Assembly: GCA_023421955.1 (NCBI GenBank)
Contig: JAEZSE010000005.1
Span: 211,103 to 275,102, forward strand
Direction: 5' to 3'
DNA: 64,000 nucleotides
DNA from: Bacillota bacterium
Lineage (GTDB): Bacteria > Bacillota > Clostridia > Christensenellales > UMGS416
The translations under genes were made by a program, and so were the position numbers. The notes beneath the pieces were generated by a model. It was given only the letters and a program-made list of their open reading frames with translations. It had not been told where the DNA came from and ran no database searches. Of the stretch, positions 44,615 to 53,505 are shown piece after piece (within the stretch, counting starts at the first letter, position 1; each line of letters opens with the position of its first letter).

Positions 44615-44965
44615 TTAAGGTTTTATATACGCATAACCTTCCGCTTGCCGCTGGATCAACGCAACAACCCCTGCTGGGACGGCTGTGACAAATTGATATA
44701 GCTCCTTCTCATCCACAGAGTATTTTCGCATCGCATTTCTGCAAGAGAAGAAACGAACATTTTGATTGTACAATTCGCTCAGAGATTCATAGAGCCCTTT
44801 GTTTTGAGCTGCCTTTTCAGATAGTTCAATGACCGCTTCACCGTTCGCGATCACTTCGACAACAAACTGCTCTCCGGTTTCCTTTGAATAGGCTAGAATG
44901 TTGTTTGCATTTGAGATCACAGACGGCCATTTGTTTGTTTCGTTTACATGGAATACAACTTTCAT
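44615..44965 (-). CDS. DsrE/DsrF-like sulfur-relay family protein
   Basis: A 116-residue protein with the DsrE fold: VVFHVNETNKWPSVISNANN at the start, VEVIANGEAVIEL, and a single cysteine in VRFFSCRNAMR at the position where sulfur-carrying relatives have their active cysteine. It ends VVALIQRQAEGYAYIKP, as in family members. It might carry persulfide, but no sulfur genes are near. It is the first gene of the minus-strand trio. Confidence 0.75.
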   Translation of the reverse strand: MKVVFHVNETNKWPSVISNANNILAYSKETGEQFVVEVIANGEAVIELSEKAAQNKGLYESLSELYNQNVRFFSCRNAMRKYSVDEKELYQFVTAVPAGVVALIQRQAEGYAYIKP

Positions 44966-45053
44966 AAAAGCCTCACAAAGACAAATAGTATAATAATTCT
45001 ATTATTATTTTTACCCATCGTCTAGAATTATCTGTTTGGGATTCATGTTCTTA

Positions 45054-45082
45054 TTAACAAAACGCCTGGTTTGCGTTATAAT
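45054..45082 (+). promoter_or_regulatory. sigma-A promoter of mfd
   Basis: TTAACA (45054-45059), 17-base spacer, perfect TATAAT (45077-45082); leader of about 50 bases. Confidence 0.82.
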
Positions 45083-45139
45083 ACCACTCGCCTGCCCACC
45101 TCCAGTGGCCGCAGGCCGAAACCGTTTATGGAGTACACC

Positions 45140-48100
45140 ATGCAAAAAGCGTTGTTCAGCACCCTGTGGGACACAGGGGCATGGCAGCGGCTGGAGCAGG
45201 CGATCCGGGGAGGGCAAATGCCCTGCTCGGCATTCGGAGTTTCCGAAGCCCGCCGCAGCCACCTGATCCCGGCGATCATGGCCCGCATAGACCGGCCGCT
45301 CCTCATCGTGGTCAACACCGACATCCGCGCCATGCGCCTGGCAGAGGACATTGCCGCCATCACCGGCACCGATTGCCCGGTGTTTCCGCCGCGTCCGTCG
45401 ATGATCCGCAAGGTGGCCGCCGCCAGCCGCGACATCCAGAGCCGAAGGTTATCGGTGCTGGCGCAGGCGCTGCAGGGCAAGATGCCCGTTGTGGTGGCTA
45501 CAGCAGAGGCATTGAGCTTCCCTCTGGCGCCGCCCAAGGCCTTTGCCGAGGGGAAGATCACGCTGGCGGTGGGGCAGCAGCACGACCTGAAGGCGCTGGT
45601 GGCCAGCCTTTCCATGGCCGGCTACACCCGTGAGGAGCGGGCTGAGGGGCCGGGGCAGTTCGCTGTGCGCGGTGGCATTCTTGATGTGTTTCCGCAGGGG
45701 GCGGAGTTGCCGGCCCGCGTGGAGTTCTTCGGCGACGAGGTGGAGATGATCCGTCTGTTCGACGCCTGGACGCAGCGCAGTGAGGGCACAGTGCAGGAGC
45801 TTTCGATCTTCCCGGCCACCGAAGCGCCTTTGAATCAGGCTGCGTTGGAGCGGGGCGCAGAGGCGATGCGCAAGGCGCTGGCCGAGACGAAGGCCGCTTT
45901 GAAAAAGCGTCATAAGGATGAGGAACAGAAACCGCATAACACCTATAGCCTGTCCGGCACACCGGAGGAGCTGCTGGAAGGTGCAGTGGATGAATATGTG
46001 GAAAAGCTGGTGACCGGCGGCACCTACGAGGGCATCGAAAACCACCTGCCGTTCTATTATGACTACACCACGATGCTGTGGGATTTCTTTGCTGAACCGC
46101 TGGTGCTTTTGGAAGACCCCCATCGCCTGATGGAGGCCATGGTCGACTGGCACAAGGAATACGCCGTGGAATATGCCGAGGCGCTGGAGGCTGGCGAGGC
46201 ATTCTCCATGCAGGCCACATTGCCGCTGGACTGGGAGGGCTTTGCCAAAAAGCTGCCCCGCAACCGTTTGCTCACCGTGCAGGACCTCACCCGCGACGCA
46301 GGCCTGAAGCCCCGCGAGACGGTGAAGTTCACCGGCTTTGACAACCCCGGCTACCGCGGCCAGATCGAGATGATCGCAAACGATCTGCGGAAGTGGCACC
46401 AGGATAAGTGGAAGGTGATTATTCTAGCCGGTTCGGAGAAGCGCGCCCAACGGTTTGCCGACACATTGGTGGACATGCATGTGCCCGCCGTCTATGCCAC
46501 GCAGGACCGGGAGCTAGCCCCTGGCGAGATCGTGACGCTGGCGTTGGGCTTGCGCCAGGGCTTTGAGGCGCCGGACGAGAAGTTCATTTTACTCGGCGAA
46601 ACCGAGGTGTTCGGCGCGTCCCGCCGGAAAAAGGTGGCGGTGCAGCGCTCCGCTAAGCGTAAGATGGATCTGTTTGCCGACTTGCAGGTGGGCGACTACG
46701 TGGTGCACGAAACACATGGCATCGGCGTGTTCCGTGGCGTGGTGAAGCTCTCAAGCGACGGCCAGACCCGTGATTACATGGATCTGGAATATCGCGGCAG
46801 CGACAGGCTCTATGTGCCGACGGAACTCATGGACCGGGTGGAAAAATACATTGGTGCCGAGGGCGTGGCCCCCAAGGTGAACCGCCTGGGCGGGGCCGAG
46901 TGGGAGCACGCCAAGAGCAAGGTGCGCGCCAAGGTTGCCGGCATGGCCGAAGAGCTCATTAAGCTCTATGCCAAACGGGAGGCCACCAAGGGGTTCCAAT
47001 ATGCCAAGGACGAGGAGTGGCAGCGGCAGTTTGAAGACAGCTTCCCTTATGAGGAGACGCCGGACCAGCTCCGCAGCATCGAGGAAATCAAGCAGGACAT
47101 GGAGAGCGGCAGGGTGATGGACCGGTTGCTGTGTGGTGACGTAGGATACGGGAAAACAGAGGTCGCCATAAGGGCCGCCTTCAAAGCCGTGATGAACGGC
47201 AAGCAGGTTGCCGTGCTGGTGCCCACCACGGTGCTTGCTTACCAGCACTACAACACACTGGTGGAGCGGTTCGCCGACTTCGACGTGCACTGCCAGATGC
47301 TCTCCCGGTTCCGATCGCAAAGCGAGCAGGATGAGATCATCCGCAAGTTACGCAACAAGGAGCTGGATATCGTTGTGGGCACCCACCGGCTGCTCAGCAA
47401 GGATATCAAGTTTGCAGACCTTGGCCTGCTCATTGTGGATGAGGAGCAGCGCTTCGGTGTCACGCACAAGGAAAAGATCAAGCAATTAAAGTCCACCATT
47501 GACGTACTCACAATGACAGCCACGCCGATCCCCCGCACGCTGCACATGTCCATGAGCGGCATCCGCGACATTTCCACGATTGAAACGCCGCCGGAGGAGC
47601 GCCAGCCGGTGCAGACCTATGTGATCGAATACCACGAAGGCGTGATGCGCGACGCAATCCTGAAGGAAATTGGCAGGGGAGGGCAGATTTACTTCCTCTA
47701 CAACCGCGTGGAATCGATGCCGGTGTTTCACCGCCAGCTTCAGGACCTGGTGCCGGAGGCCCGCATCTGCGTGGGCCACGGCCAGATGGGTGACAAGGAG
47801 CTGGAAGAGGTCATGGTGTCGTTCTACCATGGAGAGTACGACATCCTGTTAAGCACCACGATCATCGAAAACGGCCTGGACATCCCCAAGGCCAACACGC
47901 TGATCGTTTATGATGCAGACCGCTTCGGCTTGTCGCAGCTTTACCAGCTTCGGGGCCGGGTGGGCCGCTCCAACCGCCAGGCTTATGCGTATTTCACCTA
48001 CCGGCGCGACAAAGTGCTTAGCGAGATTGCAGAAAAGCGCCTGACCGCCATCCGTGAGTTCACTGAGTTTGGCAGCGGCTTCAAGATCGCCATGCGCGAC

Positions 48101-48703
48101 CTGGAGATTCGCGGGGCTGGCAACCTTTTGGGCCAGGAGCAGCATGGACACATGTCGTCAGTAGGTTATGCCCTATACTGTCGGCTGATCGACGAGGCGG
48201 TTCGGAAACTCAAAGGGGAGGACATCCTGGAGGAGACCGAGGTGCGTGTGGATGTGAAGGTGGATGCCCACATCCCGGACGATTACATCCCCGACATGAT
48301 GGGGCGCCTGGAAGCCTATCGCCGCATCGCCGAGATTGACAGCGAGGACAACCGCCATGACGTGCTGGATGAGCTCATTGACCGCTACGGTGAGCCGCCT
48401 CAAAGCGTGCTAAACCTAATGGATGTGGCGGAGATCAAAGCCGCTGCTGCCCGAGCCCAGGTGGAGCTGGTACAGGTGAAGGGCTCACAGTTGAGCCTGA
48501 AGTTTGCCGCCTCCGCGGCGCTGGATCCTGGCAGGCTATTTGCCTATGTGACCGCCAGGCAGGATGATATGAGCCTGGTCGCGGCCAAACAGACCTGCCT
48601 GGTGGTGCGCAGGGTGCCGCAACGCTGGAAGGAGCAGGTGTCGTCGGTGAAGGCGGTGCTTCAAGAGATTTGTCAGTATTGCGCCGGCCAAGCTGCTGGA
48701 TGA
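45140..48703 (+). CDS. mfd: transcription-repair coupling factor
   Basis: The protein (1187 residues) has normal Mfd length. The UvrB-like N-terminal modules (SMAGYTREERAEGPGQFAVRG region) are followed by the RNA polymerase interaction domain (FADLQVGDYVVHETHGIGVF). The RecG-like helicase motor has GDVGYGKTE as Walker A near residue 670, DEEQRFG as motif II and LRGRVGRSNRQAYAYF as motif VI. A C-terminal autoinhibitory domain closes the protein. Mfd removes stalled polymerase and recruits UvrA. ATG 45140 has GGAG 6 bases upstream; ATG 45128 is less likely. Confidence 0.96.
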   Translation: MQKALFSTLWDTGAWQRLEQAIRGGQMPCSAFGVSEARRSHLIPAIMARIDRPLLIVVNTDIRAMRLAEDIAAITGTDCPVFPPRPSMIRKVAAASRDIQSRRLSVLAQALQGKMPVVVATAEALSFPLAPPKAFAEGKITLAVGQQHDLKALVASLSMAGYTREERAEGPGQFAVRGGILDVFPQGAELPARVEFFGDEVEMIRLFDAWTQRSEGTVQELSIFPATEAPLNQAALERGAEAMRKALAETKAALKKRHKDEEQKPHNTYSLSGTPEELLEGAVDEYVEKLVTGGTYEGIENHLPFYYDYTTMLWDFFAEPLVLLEDPHRLMEAMVDWHKEYAVEYAEALEAGEAFSMQATLPLDWEGFAKKLPRNRLLTVQDLTRDAGLKPRETVKFTGFDNPGYRGQIEMIANDLRKWHQDKWKVIILAGSEKRAQRFADTLVDMHVPAVYATQDRELAPGEIVTLALGLRQGFEAPDEKFILLGETEVFGASRRKKVAVQRSAKRKMDLFADLQVGDYVVHETHGIGVFRGVVKLSSDGQTRDYMDLEYRGSDRLYVPTELMDRVEKYIGAEGVAPKVNRLGGAEWEHAKSKVRAKVAGMAEELIKLYAKREATKGFQYAKDEEWQRQFEDSFPYEETPDQLRSIEEIKQDMESGRVMDRLLCGDVGYGKTEVAIRAAFKAVMNGKQVAVLVPTTVLAYQHYNTLVERFADFDVHCQMLSRFRSQSEQDEIIRKLRNKELDIVVGTHRLLSKDIKFADLGLLIVDEEQRFGVTHKEKIKQLKSTIDVLTMTATPIPRTLHMSMSGIRDISTIETPPEERQPVQTYVIEYHEGVMRDAILKEIGRGGQIYFLYNRVESMPVFHRQLQDLVPEARICVGHGQMGDKELEEVMVSFYHGEYDILLSTTIIENGLDIPKANTLIVYDADRFGLSQLYQLRGRVGRSNRQAYAYFTYRRDKVLSEIAEKRLTAIREFTEFGSGFKIAMRDLEIRGAGNLLGQEQHGHMSSVGYALYCRLIDEAVRKLKGEDILEETEVRVDVKVDAHIPDDYIPDMMGRLEAYRRIAEIDSEDNRHDVLDELIDRYGEPPQSVLNLMDVAEIKAAAARAQVELVQVKGSQLSLKFAASAALDPGRLFAYVTARQDDMSLVAAKQTCLVVRRVPQRWKEQVSSVKAVLQEICQYCAGQAAG

Positions 48704-48717
48704 TGGAGGGGGAGGAC

Positions 48718-49311
48718 ATGACAACGGAAATATTGATTGAAAGTCAAAAGGGTTATGCATTTGAGATGCGTAAAGGGGAAAGCGTAACCATCATTGACGT
48801 CGAGGGGAAACAGGTGGCCGATTTCTTCGCGTTTAACAAAGCAGATACAGGAGAGTTTCTTTCTACAGGTGTCACGATTGACATCAATGGTTCGGTGAAG
48901 GTCCGCCGGGGTGATCGGCTTTATACCAACCTGTACAGGCCAATGTTCCAGATCGTGGAAGACGACGTGGAGGAGCACGACCTGCTCTACCCCAGCTGCA
49001 AGCAGGAGATGTATCAATTCCTGTATGGATGCCAGCCGGGCCACCCCAATTGCCAGGACAACCTGAATAATAACCTGGTTCAGTTTGGCTATCCCAGGCA
49101 GGGGATTTATCATCCATTTAACATCTTCATGCACACCGTGGTCTTGCCCGATGGACGGATCTCGGTGGAGGAGCCGAAATCTCGGCCAGGTGACCGGATC
49201 GTCCTCCGGGCTGAAATGGATGTGGTGGCGGGAGTAGCCGCGTGCAGCGCCGGTGAAGGCAAATGCAATGGCGGAAACTGCACCTCTATCCGTGTGATTG
49301 TTTCCGATTGA
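48718..49311 (+). CDS. DUF1989 (urea carboxylase-associated-like) protein
   Basis: The 197-residue protein matches DUF1989: KGESVTIIDVEGKQVADFFAF, STGVTIDINGSVKVRRGDRLY, YHPFNIFMHT and a C-terminal cysteine-containing segment CSAGEGKCNGGNCTSIRV. Relatives occur beside urea carboxylase or aminomethyltransferase genes, without proven activity. Here no urea genes are near; it follows mfd by 14 bases. ATG 48718 is behind GGAGGGGGAGG, much stronger than the earlier in-frame start. Confidence 0.85.
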   Translation: MTTEILIESQKGYAFEMRKGESVTIIDVEGKQVADFFAFNKADTGEFLSTGVTIDINGSVKVRRGDRLYTNLYRPMFQIVEDDVEEHDLLYPSCKQEMYQFLYGCQPGHPNCQDNLNNNLVQFGYPRQGIYHPFNIFMHTVVLPDGRISVEEPKSRPGDRIVLRAEMDVVAGVAACSAGEGKCNGGNCTSIRVIVSD

Positions 49312-49378
49312 GTGGCGTCTCAGTTTCAGCACCGAAGGGCGAGAGTGAAGAAGGTAGTTTAACTCGTGTTTGTTTGTC

Positions 49379-49408
49379 TTGCTTCATTCTGCTTCGTTGT
49401 TGTATAAT
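49379..49408 (+). promoter_or_regulatory. probable promoter of the PpiC lipoprotein gene
   Basis: TTGCTT (49379-49384), 18-base spacer, perfect TATAAT (49403-49408), about 43 bases before the start codon. Confidence 0.72.
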
Positions 49409-49450
49409 ATGCTTTGTTTGTTTATGTGCAAAAGCGAAAGGATGACAACC

Positions 49451-50644
49451 ATGAAGAAGTTGCGCTATCTTGCCCTGCTGCTTGTTGCGGCGTTTGCGTT
49501 TTCGGGATGCAAAGTCATTACGATCAATCCCGACCGTGACGGTGCCCAGGTGGTGGCAGAGGTCAATGGTGAGAAGATAACAAAAAAACAGGTGTATGAC
49601 GCGGCGGGCCTCACATGGGATGTCAAAGCGGACGGATACACTGCTGCCAACCGCAATACAATGAAATCTCAGGCATTGGATAGCCTGATTCAGGATATCG
49701 TGATCAAGGCCAAAGTCAAAGAATTGGGCTATGACAAACTCAATGCCGACGAGGAAAAGGAGATCGCGGACAGTCTTAAAACTTATCGCGATAATTACTA
49801 CGAAAGCATACTGTCCAGTTATCAGGAAAAGGCCAAGACCGATCCTTCGATCAAGCCGGAGGAAAAAGCGGAAGCCGATATCAAAGACTATGAGCAGCAG
49901 TTGAAAGACAACAAAGCTTTACAGAAGGCAAAGGACGCTGTCGGCAAAGACCTTGCCGCCACTGCCGACGAGGTGCAGAAAATGTACAGTGATATTCTAA
50001 GCACTGAGAAATCTGCATTTGATTCTGATCCTTCTTATATATCTGTATACGAAATGTATTATGGCTATCCCATCGTCTATTATCCGCAGGATGGTTATGT
50101 GCGTGTGAAGCAGATTCTGATCAAGATTCCTGATGATGCGCAGAAAGAAATCAGCACAATGCGTGAAGGCAATCTGACAGAAGAGGCCAACAAGAAGCGC
50201 GATGAGGAGCTTAAGAAGATTGAAGCAAAGGCTGGCGAGGTCCTGACCAAAGTGAAGGCTGCCGGCGGCGATCTTACAAAGCTGAACGCTTTGATTACCG
50301 AAAACAACGAGGACCCAGGTATGACTGCGGAAAGCGCTGGCTACTTGGTCTATAAAGACAGCAAGGACTATGTGCAGGAGTTCACCAATGCAGCGATGGC
50401 GCTTAAAGACATTGGCAAGCCATCAGAACTGGTGGCAACCGATTATGGTTATCACATCCTGTGGTTGTCTGAGAAGATTACCAAAGGCGAAGTTCCGTTA
50501 GAGAAGGTGAAAGACAAGGTCACGGAGCTTGCTACAACCAGCAAACAGAACGAAGCCTGGACTACAGCCGTCACCGAATGGGTGGACGCCCTGAAGAAAG
50601 ACAAAAAGATCCAAACCTATACCGGAAGGCTTAATAACAACTGA
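49451..50644 (+). CDS. prsA: peptidylprolyl isomerase lipoprotein (PrsA/SurA-like)
   Basis: The 397-residue protein has a lipoprotein signal ending FAFSGC, lipidated at Cys20. A SurA-like N-terminal region follows (VNGEKITKKQVYDAAG), then a lysine-rich helical stretch. A parvulin-type PPIase domain spans about 215-355 (VRVKQILIKIPDD, MALKDIGKPSELVATDYGYHILW). It assists folding of exported proteins at the outer face of the membrane. ATG 49451 follows AAAGG by 9 bases. It has its own promoter and a strong terminator. Confidence 0.88.
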   Translation: MKKLRYLALLLVAAFAFSGCKVITINPDRDGAQVVAEVNGEKITKKQVYDAAGLTWDVKADGYTAANRNTMKSQALDSLIQDIVIKAKVKELGYDKLNADEEKEIADSLKTYRDNYYESILSSYQEKAKTDPSIKPEEKAEADIKDYEQQLKDNKALQKAKDAVGKDLAATADEVQKMYSDILSTEKSAFDSDPSYISVYEMYYGYPIVYYPQDGYVRVKQILIKIPDDAQKEISTMREGNLTEEANKKRDEELKKIEAKAGEVLTKVKAAGGDLTKLNALITENNEDPGMTAESAGYLVYKDSKDYVQEFTNAAMALKDIGKPSELVATDYGYHILWLSEKITKGEVPLEKVKDKVTELATTSKQNEAWTTAVTEWVDALKKDKKIQTYTGRLNNN

Positions 50645-50658
50645 TCATCAGGCACCAC

Positions 50659-50693
50659 AATCCCTCTTTCCGCATCGGAGAGAGGGATTTTTT
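50659..50693 (+). terminator. intrinsic terminator of the PpiC gene
   Basis: AATCCCTCTTTCCG (50659-50672) pairs with CGGAGAGAGGGATT (50676-50689) with one mismatch, 3-base loop, followed by six T. A textbook terminator. Confidence 0.92.
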
Positions 50694-50730
50694 ATCCATA
50701 TATGATTTCTTATAGATTTTGTGATTAATA

Positions 50731-50759
50731 TTGACATCGCTGTTGACCGGCAGTATCAT
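50731..50759 (+). promoter_or_regulatory. sigma-A promoter of the B12 operon
   Basis: A perfect TTGACA (50731-50736), 17-base spacer, TATCAT (50754-50759). The start point would be about 10 bases before the cobalamin riboswitch. Confidence 0.88.
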
Positions 50760-50777
50760 CGAAGCAATCACATATCC

Positions 50778-50926
50778 CCTCCGGTGCAGCAATGCTCAAT
50801 AGGGAATGGAGTGCAAGGCTCCAGCTATCCCAGTAACCGTGAGGCTGACGAAGCGGCAACAGCCACTGCCAAATAGGTGGGAAGGCGCTGCGGAGGTTGA
50901 AGCCAAGCCGGGAGACCTGCCGGAGG
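50778..50926 (+). promoter_or_regulatory. cobalamin (B12) riboswitch
   Basis: P1 is formed by CCTCCGG (50778-50784) and CCGGAGG (50920-50926). Conserved parts follow in order: GGTGC, AGGGAA, a TGCAAGGCTCCAGCTATCCC arm, GTAACCGTGA, GCCACTG, GGGAAGGCGC and the B12 box AGCCGGGAGACCTGCC. It lies upstream of cobalamin uptake and salvage genes and before a terminator at 50993, so adenosylcobalamin is expected to reduce transcription of the operon. Confidence 0.96.
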
Positions 50927-50992
50927 AACGATGTCTTCTGGGGTTGAGATTCAAACATCTGTCCTGTGCCACTGCATGGGGCCATTTGTCAG

Positions 50993-51024
50993 AACCGCTA
51001 CCATCGGGGGAGCGGTTATTTTTT
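50993..51024 (+). terminator. riboswitch-controlled terminator before the B12 operon
   Basis: AACCGCTACC (50993-51002) pairs with GGGAGCGGTT (51008-51017) with one mismatch and is followed by A and six T. It ends 12 bases before the first start codon, so ligand-dependent termination is the likely mode. Confidence 0.88.
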
Positions 51025-51036
51025 CATTGAGGTAAT

Positions 51037-52101
51037 ATGAACACAAGCAAAGCTCTTCAAACGGTGCAGAAGCGTTACGGCGCAGTAATGCTGACTTTAT
51101 TGGCATTGCTGGCGTTTCTCTTTTTGCTGGCGCTGGCTTTGGGGTCGGTGGATGTGCCATTGGGTGATACGGCAAGGGTTCTGCTGAATAAACTGCTGGG
51201 CAGGCTGGAAACCAATCAGCAAATGCAGACGTGGTCTCTGGTTGTATGCGGTATCCGCTTGCCCCGTGTGGTTACCGCGGCGCTGGTGGGCGCGGCGTTG
51301 GCCGTTTCGGGAGCTGCAATGCAGGGGCTGTTGATGAACCCGCTGGCAGATGGCTCCATCCTAGGCATCTCCGCCGGCGGCACGCTGGGGGCGGTACTCT
51401 TCATCGCACTGGGGGCATCGCTGCCCGGGATGCTGGCTGCCGGTGGTGTTGCGGTGCTCAGTATCCTCTTTTCCTTTATGTCGTTGCTTATTGTGCTGTC
51501 ACTTGCCTGGCGGTTTGACCGGGGATTTGTGACCAATACAATCATCCTGCTGGGCATTGTGTTTTCCATGTTCGCCAGCAGCGTTACCAGCATGGTGGTC
51601 GCATTTTCCGGCAACAAGGTCGAGCACCTTGTGTATTGGATGATGGGTTCTCTTTCCGCTGCAAAGGCCGCCAACCTGGTGTGGCTGGCTCCGGTTTGCC
51701 TGGCAGGCATCCTGCTGCTTTTTGCCAAAGGTGCGGAGCTTAACGCCTTTGCAATGGGTGAGGAGCAGGCGGGTTATCTGGGAGTCAACGTGAAGTCATC
51801 GAAGTTTCAGATCATGGTCATTGTGGCGGCTCTGATTGGTGCGTCAGTATCTGTCAGCGGCATGATCGGGTTTGTTGGTTTGATTCCGCCGCATATCATG
51901 CGGCTGTTTGTGGGCTCCAACCACAAGCGTTTGATCCCGGCTTCGGCGCTCTTCGGGGCTGGATTTCTAATTCTGGCAGATTTGATGAGCCGCACGGTTG
52001 TGCGCCCGTTGGAAATTCCTATCGGTATCGTTACCTCGCTGGCCGGCTCCGTGCTGTTCCTCTACCTGTTCAACTCCATGCGGGGGAGGAAAGTACAATG
52101 A
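51037..52101 (+). CDS. btuC: FecCD/BtuC-type ABC transporter permease
   Basis: A 354-residue permease with about ten helices. The family motif GAALAVSGAAMQGLLMNPLA is near residue 85, followed by GSILGISAGGTLG; MIGFVGLIPPHIMRL lies in the coupling region. It imports vitamin B12 or a corrinoid (siderophore permeases look alike), and the cobalamin riboswitch and cob genes point to corrinoid. The symbol rests on that context. It overlaps the ATPase gene by 4 bases. No substrate-binding protein gene is in the operon. Confidence 0.88.
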   Translation: MNTSKALQTVQKRYGAVMLTLLALLAFLFLLALALGSVDVPLGDTARVLLNKLLGRLETNQQMQTWSLVVCGIRLPRVVTAALVGAALAVSGAAMQGLLMNPLADGSILGISAGGTLGAVLFIALGASLPGMLAAGGVAVLSILFSFMSLLIVLSLAWRFDRGFVTNTIILLGIVFSMFASSVTSMVVAFSGNKVEHLVYWMMGSLSAAKAANLVWLAPVCLAGILLLFAKGAELNAFAMGEEQAGYLGVNVKSSKFQIMVIVAALIGASVSVSGMIGFVGLIPPHIMRLFVGSNHKRLIPASALFGAGFLILADLMSRTVVRPLEIPIGIVTSLAGSVLFLYLFNSMRGRKVQ

Positions 52102-52865
52102 TGCTGGAGGCCAATCATCTATCCGTCACCATCGGCGGCAAAGCCATCGTGCGCGATGTTTCTTTCACGGTGGATGCCGGTGAAACGCTGATGCTGATCG
52201 GTCCCAACGGTGCGGGCAAGACCACGCTAATCCGGGCGATCATGAGAAATCTGCCTCATGAAGGCAAAGTGCTGGTGTTTGGCAGAGAGATTGGTCAATA
52301 CAAACCGATGGAGCTGGCCCACAGGGTCGGTGTGCTCACCCAGCAGCACAACCCCCAGTTCACTTACAGTGCGCGGGAAGTCGTTTCATTGGGCCGATAC
52401 CCATACCGTCGGGGCATGTTTTCGCCGTTGACAGCCAAAGACAAGCATGCAGTTGAGCATGCAATGAAGCTCACCGGTATTGAGGCATTTGCGGACACCT
52501 CCATTCAGCACCTGTCCGGAGGCGAACTGCAGAGGGTATTTCTGGCCCAATTGTTGGCGCAGGATCCTGAAATTATGATCCTCGATGAACCGACCAACAA
52601 TTTGGATCTCTCGTTCCAGATCGCGCTGTTTGATATCATTGGCAAGTGGGTAAAGCAGGGTGGCAAGGCAGTGATTGCTGTGATCCATGACCTGAACATG
52701 GTATACCGCTATTCCACCAAGGCACTGCTCATGAGTGAGGGTGTTTGCCATGCATACGGCACCGCCGAGGAAGTGCTGCGTGCAGAGAACCTCAACCAAG
52801 TCTATCATGTTGACATTGCCGGTTGGATGAGGGGTCTTCTGCATCATTGGGAGAAATCCTCATGA
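52098..52865 (+). CDS. btuD: ABC transporter ATP-binding protein (BtuD/FecE-type)
   Basis: The 255-residue ATPase has Walker A IGPNGAGKTTLIRAI, the FecE-type Q-loop VGVLTQQHNPQFTYS, signature LSGGELQRVFLAQLLA and Walker B IMILDEPTNNLDL, with H-loop VIHDLN. It powers the permease encoded just before it. Start and stop both overlap neighbours (ATGA), so it is translationally coupled to cobU. Corrinoid as substrate is inferred from the riboswitch and the salvage genes. Confidence 0.9.
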   Translation: MMLEANHLSVTIGGKAIVRDVSFTVDAGETLMLIGPNGAGKTTLIRAIMRNLPHEGKVLVFGREIGQYKPMELAHRVGVLTQQHNPQFTYSAREVVSLGRYPYRRGMFSPLTAKDKHAVEHAMKLTGIEAFADTSIQHLSGGELQRVFLAQLLAQDPEIMILDEPTNNLDLSFQIALFDIIGKWVKQGGKAVIAVIHDLNMVYRYSTKALLMSEGVCHAYGTAEEVLRAENLNQVYHVDIAGWMRGLLHHWEKSS

Positions 52866-53410
52866 TGGTGTTTGTATCCGGCGCAGTGCGGAGCGGTAAA
52901 AGCGCCTTCGGTGAGCGGCTTGTGTTAAGCCATGGTGGCAGGCCTATATATCTGGCAACTTCTCAGGTGTATGACGGTGAAATGGCACAGCGGATTGAGC
53001 ATCACCGGCAAAGCAGGGCGGGGAAGGGCTTTGTCACACTGGAGCAGCACCAAAATATCGGCAGTGTCACGGCAAAGCTTATGCCCAATGACGCCGTGCT
53101 GCTTGATTGCCTGGGCACGCTGGCTGCCAATGAAATGTTTGGCAAGCCGGATGCGGAAGAAATCACTGGCTCTATGGATGTGTTATATGACAAAATCCTG
53201 AGCGGAGTCGGCCGGATCAAAGATTCTGTTTCGATGCTGGTCGTGATCTCCAACGAGCTGTTTTCCGATGGCATTATCTATGACGGGATGACGGAGAGTT
53301 ATTTGCATCTCATGGGCAGGATGCATTGTGCGCTGGTAACAAGGGCCGAAGTTGCTGTGGAGTGTGCCAATGGATGTCACATAATCCACAAAGGCATCAT
53401 CTCCATATGA
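52862..53410 (+). CDS. cobU: CobU-type adenosylcobinamide kinase
   Basis: The 182-residue protein has the CobU P-loop FVSGAVRSGKSAFGERL and the region IYLATSQVYDGEMAQRIEHHRQ, where CobU carries the histidine that accepts GMP. DAVLLDCLGTLAANEMF and LVVISNELFSDG follow. CobU phosphorylates adenosylcobinamide and converts it to the GDP derivative. The C-terminal part is less canonical (ALVTRAEVAVECANG), and a second CobU-like protein is encoded at 55356. ATG 52862 overlaps the ATPase stop. Confidence 0.88.
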   Translation: MMVFVSGAVRSGKSAFGERLVLSHGGRPIYLATSQVYDGEMAQRIEHHRQSRAGKGFVTLEQHQNIGSVTAKLMPNDAVLLDCLGTLAANEMFGKPDAEEITGSMDVLYDKILSGVGRIKDSVSMLVVISNELFSDGIIYDGMTESYLHLMGRMHCALVTRAEVAVECANGCHIIHKGIISI

Positions 53411-53452
53411 GCGGCGAATCGGCATGAATCATTGGTCTGTTATTAACCACCT

Positions 53453-53493
53453 CCAAACTACTGACTACTAGCTACTCACTACTTACTACTCAC
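53453..53493 (+). repeat. low-complexity ACTACT tract between cobU and cobT
   Basis: An imperfect series of CTACT/TTACT/GCTACT units fills the intergenic space before the cobT ribosome binding site. A related GTTACTGACTACTGAT-like string occurs at 10869, 31722 and, in reverse, at 33178. Confidence 0.6.
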
Positions 53494-53505
53494 GAAGGAG
53501 TCACC

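Noticed and set aside
45449..46399. 316-codon reverse frame inside mfd
   Set aside because: Long only because of G/C-rich third positions in mfd; no motif or RBS, and the sense frame is a clear gene.
53453..53493. possible CRISPR or tandem-repeat array
   Set aside because: Units are 4-7 bases, imperfect and without spacers; it is simple sequence.
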